DNA of 64,000 nt from positions 54,661,464-54,725,463 of the forward strand of contig NC_134015.1 in NCBI RefSeq assembly GCF_040712315.1. Reading direction: 5' to 3'. Position 1 is the stretch's first letter. Every line of letters begins with the position of its first letter. The stretch is from Castanea sativa. Lineage: Eukaryota; Streptophyta; Magnoliopsida; Fagales; Fagaceae. The notes under the pieces are model-generated. The model saw only the letters and a program-made list of their open reading frames with translations, did not search any database and was not told the origin of the DNA. The position numbers and the translations under genes were made by a program. Shown piece by piece: positions 59,023 to 64,000 of this stretch.

Positions 59023-59525
59023 TCGAGTTCTATATAAAGGCTGATTGTAGATTTAAGTTTGATATAGTGCTATTGGTCAAATAATTTGAAGAAAAAAAAT
59101 GCATTATTGAACAAAAACGTCACGATCGTTGTTTAAATGATTTGGTAAAAAAATTAATTATACTAAAAAAATTGTTTTTTCGATGTTTGTAGATACTCCT
59201 GATGTAGTTTCTAGTTTGCAAATTTTGATTTTTCTCATGCGTTTTCTTCGATCGCTCTTTGAGCTTCTCTTCAATCAATTACATTTTACCAAAGAAACAA
59301 AAAAAAAAAAAAAACAATCCTCTAAAGTAACTCCATACTTACCTCTTTTTTATTCGCTCAAAGGATATGAATATCTTCCTATAAAAAAAAAAAAGACAAA
59401 AGATTACATCTAAGAGTCCACACAGGGCACAAAAAAAAGATACTTAGTATTGTTGAGTCGTTCCACATCGGTAAGGTGTGATATTGAGAAGGGATTTATC
59501 ACTTGCTCCGCGAGGACCGCGACAC
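59023..59525. other. Anonymous AT-rich sequence
   Basis: Several A runs are present. No gene supported. Confidence 0.35.
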
Positions 59526-59528
59526 TAA

Positions 59529-60157
59529 GGCCCCCGTCCGTTTGGAGTGAAAATAGGGGGATGGAAAACAAATGGAGGAAAATAGGGTGAAAAATAGTAT
59601 TTTCCACTGTTCGTTTGGAGAGAAAAAATAGGAATGATGGAAAACCTGGAAGGAAAATTTTCCTCCCGGGCCCACATATATTTTCCTCCCAAATTGGGAG
59701 GAAAACATTGGGGAGAAAAATGGTCCTCTCCCCAACGTTTTTTGTTTTTTTTTTTGTCAATGTTCAGGACCAGAAACATTTAGGACCTGAACGTTCTTTT
59801 TTTTTTTTTTTCAACGAACGTTCTCTTTTTTTTTTTTTTTAATGTGACTTATTCTAATTTTTAATCTAATTTTTACATTATAATAATGAAAATAATAATA
59901 TAAATTTATATTTATGATGTGATAAATTTTATATTATGTAATGAGTACAAATAATTCTATTTCTTACATATTATGTAACAAGGGTATAATAGTCAATTAA
60001 TATAAATTACATTTTCTATCCTTCCATTTTTCTCTCCAATCGAACAAAAGAGTTTTCCACACTCCTACTTTTCCACCCCTCCAACCAAATACACTAGAGG
60101 GAAAATTAAAATATTTTCAATTCTCCTACTTTTCCACTCCTCCAATTGAACGGACCC
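59529..60157. mobile_element. Tourist-like MITE, 629 bp
   Basis: Ends 'ggcccccgtccgtttggag' and 'cactcctccaattgaacgga' plus 'ccc' are inverted repeats, flanked by TAA at 59526-59528 and 60158-60160. Arms carry GGAAAATAGG/CCTACTTTTCC words. Minus-strand open frames within it are artefacts. Confidence 0.8.
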
Positions 60158-60160
60158 TAA

Positions 60161-60688
60161 CTGCCGTATGCAGTTTTGGCGTTGGCATGTGAGTATATTT
60201 CCTTATCTCATCTCCTTTTCCCCCTATATATGTGTGTGTGTGTGTTTTTCTCAAAAAAAGTCCACACAGGGCAAAAAAACACTATTGAAGATTGAAAAAA
60301 TTAAGGTCAAGAGCCCGAGGCAAAACGGTGAGACTCGCAGCAAAATAAAAAAAACCCCATTAGGCCAATAAATAATTTACTCTAAAAGACAACCTTGGGA
60401 TCCAATTGAACTCAAAGGTAACATTTGGGTTGGCTTTTAATAACTATTGAACATCATCCCCAATCTCTGGAAGTAAGAATCTCTACTGCTAAGTAGAACA
60501 CGTGGCATATAATTCAACTAGTTGGCATCTCTTAGTACTTTTAACAGATGCATCAAAGGTCCAAATCCCATTGCCCCTTGTAACTCTTGAATTAAGGTTC
60601 TGATTTCCATTCCCTTCAATGGATTGTTCTATCGCAAGACGAATCGTAAAAACCAAGAAAGTGGACACACAATTCTTGTACAAAAAAT
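60161..60688. other. Intergenic sequence
   Basis: A short (GT)n run is found near 60231-60245. A minus-strand frame at 60489-60683 has no recognisable domain and is not called. Confidence 0.35.
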
Positions 60689-60840
60689 TAGTACCACAAA
60701 CTTAGCCACAACTCTTCTACTTAGTTGACCATGAGTGATGAAAAAAGAGTGGTGAGCCCATGTAAAAATGACATATAACTAATCACAATCAGCCACGTAA
60801 GAAATTTGTGGCAAAAGTTGTGGCTAAGTTTGTGGTACTA
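60689..60840. mobile_element. Short palindromic MITE with TA flanks
   Basis: A 152-bp near-palindrome: 'tagtaccacaaacttagccacaac' at the left is the reverse complement of 'gttgtggctaagtttgtggtacta' at the right. TA on each side would fit a Tc1/mariner-type (Stowaway-like) insertion, although the terminal sequence is not the usual one. A diverged second unit seems to follow (60850-60990, 'ttgtactataactt...agttatagcgaagtttgtgg'). Confidence 0.65.
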
Positions 60841-60990
60841 GAACTGATTTTTGTACTATAACTTTGATATAGTCAATTGTAAATACTAGAGAAAAAGTTA
60901 TAATTTTATGTGAAAATAATAATTCACTATTCACAATCGATCAACTCATCAAATTGTGACAAAAGTTATAGCGAAGTTTGTGGTCTAACA

Positions 60991-61430
60991 AAACTAACAA
61001 AAAGTCTCAGCAACATCTAGGGAATTGGCAGCCATATGTTGGACCCAAGCTGTCAAGACTTCATCTCTCTCATCCTCGCGATAACAAATACACAAGTTCT
61101 ACCATCTTGCCGTGTTGCATCAACGCTTAGTTTCAACCAAGAGTTGGGAGACTTCAGGATGTTCTTTGAGGACTCGCAACACTTGTTCTATCACATGAAG
61201 GAAGAGAAAAGTTGCTGGCTTGAATCATCTCTGGGAATATTTGAGCTGCATCAAAACTAAAAACAATACTGTATTAGATTGTAGTCATTTTCCCTCTACC
61301 TATGCGGCTCAGCTCCCATTGTTGAGACGCCAACCAGGAGAATGTGGCACAAAAATCCCTCCAAAATCTAATTACCATCCAATGAACCCCAATTTTACAA
61401 ATAGGACACAATTATTATGGAAATGTAACT
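60991..61430. other. Possible decayed gene or element fragment
   Basis: Less AT-rich than its surroundings. Short open frames on both strands could be remains of coding sequence, but nothing is identifiable. Confidence 0.25.
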
Positions 61431-62470
61431 CGAATGCCGGTAATTGCATTTCTACATTTATTTCTAGCACTAGAGAAATAGAGCCAGATCTTAGTATTGG
61501 AAGTCCACATCTTCAATCCGGTGATAAAATTTTCTCAATTTTTTAATGCTTGTGGGAATTTTGAAGAGAAGAGATGACTACCAAACTCTGCCTCGCTAAT
61601 TTTTGTCCTTAAAAACTGCTACTACATTTGTGGTACAGTCTAAAGTCTAAACATATGCACAATTTCAGCTTGTTCAAAGGCACATACCATATATTAGAAA
61701 AAATAATGTTAAAGGTACGTATATCATTTTCATCCCATCTATATTCCTCCATAAAATGAATCTTACAACAGTTTCCATAGACCATACAGCTCTCTCTCTC
61801 TCTCTCTCCCAAAAATTAAAAATAATAAATAAATAAATAAAAGGAGAAAAAGAGAAGAAATAAATCTTACAATTGTATCCATCCAACTCTCTAAAAAATA
61901 ATTAAAATAGAGGATATTACAAAGATTGATCCTATACTCAAGCCTGTGAATCAAATGCTGTCTCTCAACCTACGACCACAAAATTTCCAAGGGTGGAAGT
62001 TTTAAAAGCCCACTTCATAATCTCCCCTAATTTTCAACACTGGAATTTTTTTTTTTTTAATTTAGAAAAAATTAACAAATGCCTTAAGGATATTGGTTTA
62101 AGAAATATTTTTAAAAACCTTTTATGAAAAAAAAAAAAAAACTAACTTTTTTGAAAAAATTTTATATTTCCCATGAATGTAATACTAAAATTTTTCTAAA
62201 ATGGTCTAATAACTATTGTCCTAAAGACACCTGCTAATAGAATCATTAGTATTTTCATATTATATCTTGTGATTTCAAAAATGAAAACATTACTAAGCCC
62301 AATAAACTTAAAAGGCTCTCAAATTAGGGCCCATAGTCAACAAAAGGCCCAAAAACTCTCAAATGCCAGTCATTTTGTTTTAAAATAATGGGCCCAAACC
62401 AACCCATCAAACCCAATTCACCATAAGATTAGTTTTTTCTAAACATGCAACCCAACCCAATATCCCATTA
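61431..62470 (+). repeat. Older segmental duplication, copy B
   Basis: The counterpart of 33841-36290, without the foldback and Helitron. It contains its own '(ct)n' run at 61791-61808. No gene. Confidence 0.8.
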
Positions 62471-64000
62471 GATGGGCAGTTTCACCATTCCTGTCACTCA
62501 ATTCCAGGTTTAGTGGCAGGGGTTTAGCTTATCTCGAGTATTTTTTTTTTTTTTTAAATTTAATAATCAAGTATTTTTTTAACTAGACATCTCTTTTTGT
62601 TTTAAGTATACAATAGTAAGTAATAATGGGTTTTAATCTCCCATTTTAATTAGTTAGTAGGTGATATGGAAGAGATTTTAATTAAAAAAGTACTGAACGT
62701 AAGTTAAACCCGCAAGTTAATATAAGACCAACCCAAATTCACCCATGAATACTCACTCAAGTCTATCAATTCAGTGTATATTCATGTGTGTGTGGTGTGC
62801 GCACACACGTGTCTTGGATGAGGCAAAAAAACAAAGATGCATATACAAATAATGCCCAAATGGGATATTGATCAATCAGAAAATCATGTAATCAAGGTAA
62901 TATGAGCAGGGAGTACTTTAGAATTGAACTTTATATCAGGCATCGTCTTTTATAGAAAAGGTAACTATACCACTATGATGAAATTCATCCAAATAAGATC
63001 TTACTATCTATGAACCTAAAAATTATGTCATTTTATATGTCACTAACATTACTACACGGAAAATAATAGCCCCAAACCATTTGTTGGAAACAAAAATCTG
63101 AAAACACGCAAAGACAATTTAATAAAAAGTTGAGCTGGTACTGGTCAAAGATCAGCAAAGAAGAAAGAGAACTTAAAACAAACTAAATTGAGACTCATTA
63201 TGCGTCATATAAACAAATTGGATAAATCAAGATTAGTGCACTGTTTTAATTATGCAAGATTGGGAGCATATAAAGAAAAGGCTGCCTTATTTTGCATCAT
63301 ATGTTCTTAATGAGTATTTAGGGGGCACTAAGTGGTTAGAAACAATTCCAGCCGATGGAATTGGACAACAAAGAGAACAAACATGAATCACAGAAGGTTA
63401 AAATTTATAGAGATGCGATTGATGGCAGGTTGCCAGTGACACTGTTCATTAATTCCAGTAATCTTAGAGAGGAAATTTATGTACTCTCCGATTTGGAATT
63501 CATTGTACATCAGAAAGAATGTATACAGACAACAGAATATATTTGTGTGTTTGAGTTGCATAGAAACTGATAAAATCAGTGTCAGAAGAAAGGCAGAAAG
63601 CAAAAGATTTGGGGAAAAAAAGGCTTTCCTTGACAGCAGAAGCTGTTACAATGAATCAATGGCCTTAAAAAAAGTAAAAATGATCCTAAAATTGAAGAAC
63701 AATTCAAAAACTACTGGTAAAAGTCCAGCTCTGCCACCTTCTGCTACAGAACTATTCAAATACTACTAACGAGATGATACTTGGCTCTCTCTTTTGCTTT
63801 CCCAGCATCGCCACAAACACAACAAATCTAGAATTTTTTTCACAATTAAGTTAGCAAAATATAATCGGTGCATTGTCACTTTATGGTACACCAATTACAG
63901 ACGGCTACCTCGGCACATGTAAATTTTTTGTCAAATCCTTTGTGTACTAAGACTTTCTCTTGTTTTCTTGGAGAAATTATCTTAGATGCTCTCCTCTACA
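62471..64000. other. Anonymous AT-rich sequence to window end
   Basis: No gene supported. A short segment at 63632-63725 ('cagcagaagctgttacaa...ccttaaaaaa', 'aaaactactggtaaaag') resembles 43115-43230, hinting that the A/B duplication extended further. (GT)n-like words occur near 62785-62810. Confidence 0.35.

Noticed and set aside
60489..60683. 64-codon minus-strand frame
   Set aside because: No similarity I can name, no promoter and no conserved context.

Overview
This window looks like an intergenic, transposon-packed stretch of a plant nuclear genome, most likely a woody eudicot. The evidence is its low GC, plant L1-type LINEs, a giant Ty3/gypsy element of the Tat type, TA-, TAA/TTA-, 8-bp and 9-bp-TSD MITEs, Helitron ends and a CACTA-type element. 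I cannot name the species from sequence alone. Almost all recognisable protein sequence belongs to mobile elements. The one convincing intact host-like gene is an intronless, multi-spanning membrane protein of unknown family (44638-45846, minus strand).

Left half (1-32.2 kb). An anonymous segment of about 3.5-4.5 kb is present twice in the same orientation (344-4815 and 11314-32230) and has been filled with different insertions. Copy 1 carries a Tourist-like MITE (2471-2602) and a solo LTR (2890-3772). Copy 2 carries a 15,977-bp Tat-type LTR retrotransposon (12469-28445, TSD ATCTC), a second solo LTR of the same family at another site (29102-29994) and a MULE-type MITE with a perfect 9-bp TSD (30578-30945). 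A full-length but decayed LINE (about 5128-11250) sits between the two copies. Each copy serves as an empty-site control for insertions in the other.

The LTR retrotransposon has gag, protease, RT, a degenerate first RNase H, a second RNase H and integrase, interrupted by five in-frame stops and about six frameshifts. Its LTRs differ by only about ten substitutions, all transitions, plus one 9-bp indel. Downstream of pol it carries a tRNA-derived SINE, an antisense gene-like unit encoding a Plant Mobile Domain (PMD) protein with its own TATA box and splice-acceptor-like sites, and several tandem repeat families.

Right half (32.2-64 kb). This is a mosaic of Helitron fragments (34.8-35.2, 39.0-39.6, 41.0-43.0 kb), two LINE fragments on the minus strand (36.2 and 43.4-43.9 kb), and the membrane-protein gene with a tandemly duplicated upstream region. 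It also holds a short non-coding LTR element with a tRNA-Met-type primer-binding site (48.2-50.1 kb), and several MITEs with clear TSDs (49545-49951, 52592-53391, 56222-57126, 58496-59014, 59529-60157). A non-autonomous CACTA-like element (about 53868-55545) completes the set. A second, older segmental duplication links 33.84-36.29 kb with 61.43-62.47 kb, and the latter preserves the empty site of a foldback plus Helitron insertion.

No rRNA gene, true tRNA gene or CRISPR array was seen. The unit most worth follow-up is the antisense PMD gene inside the Tat element.
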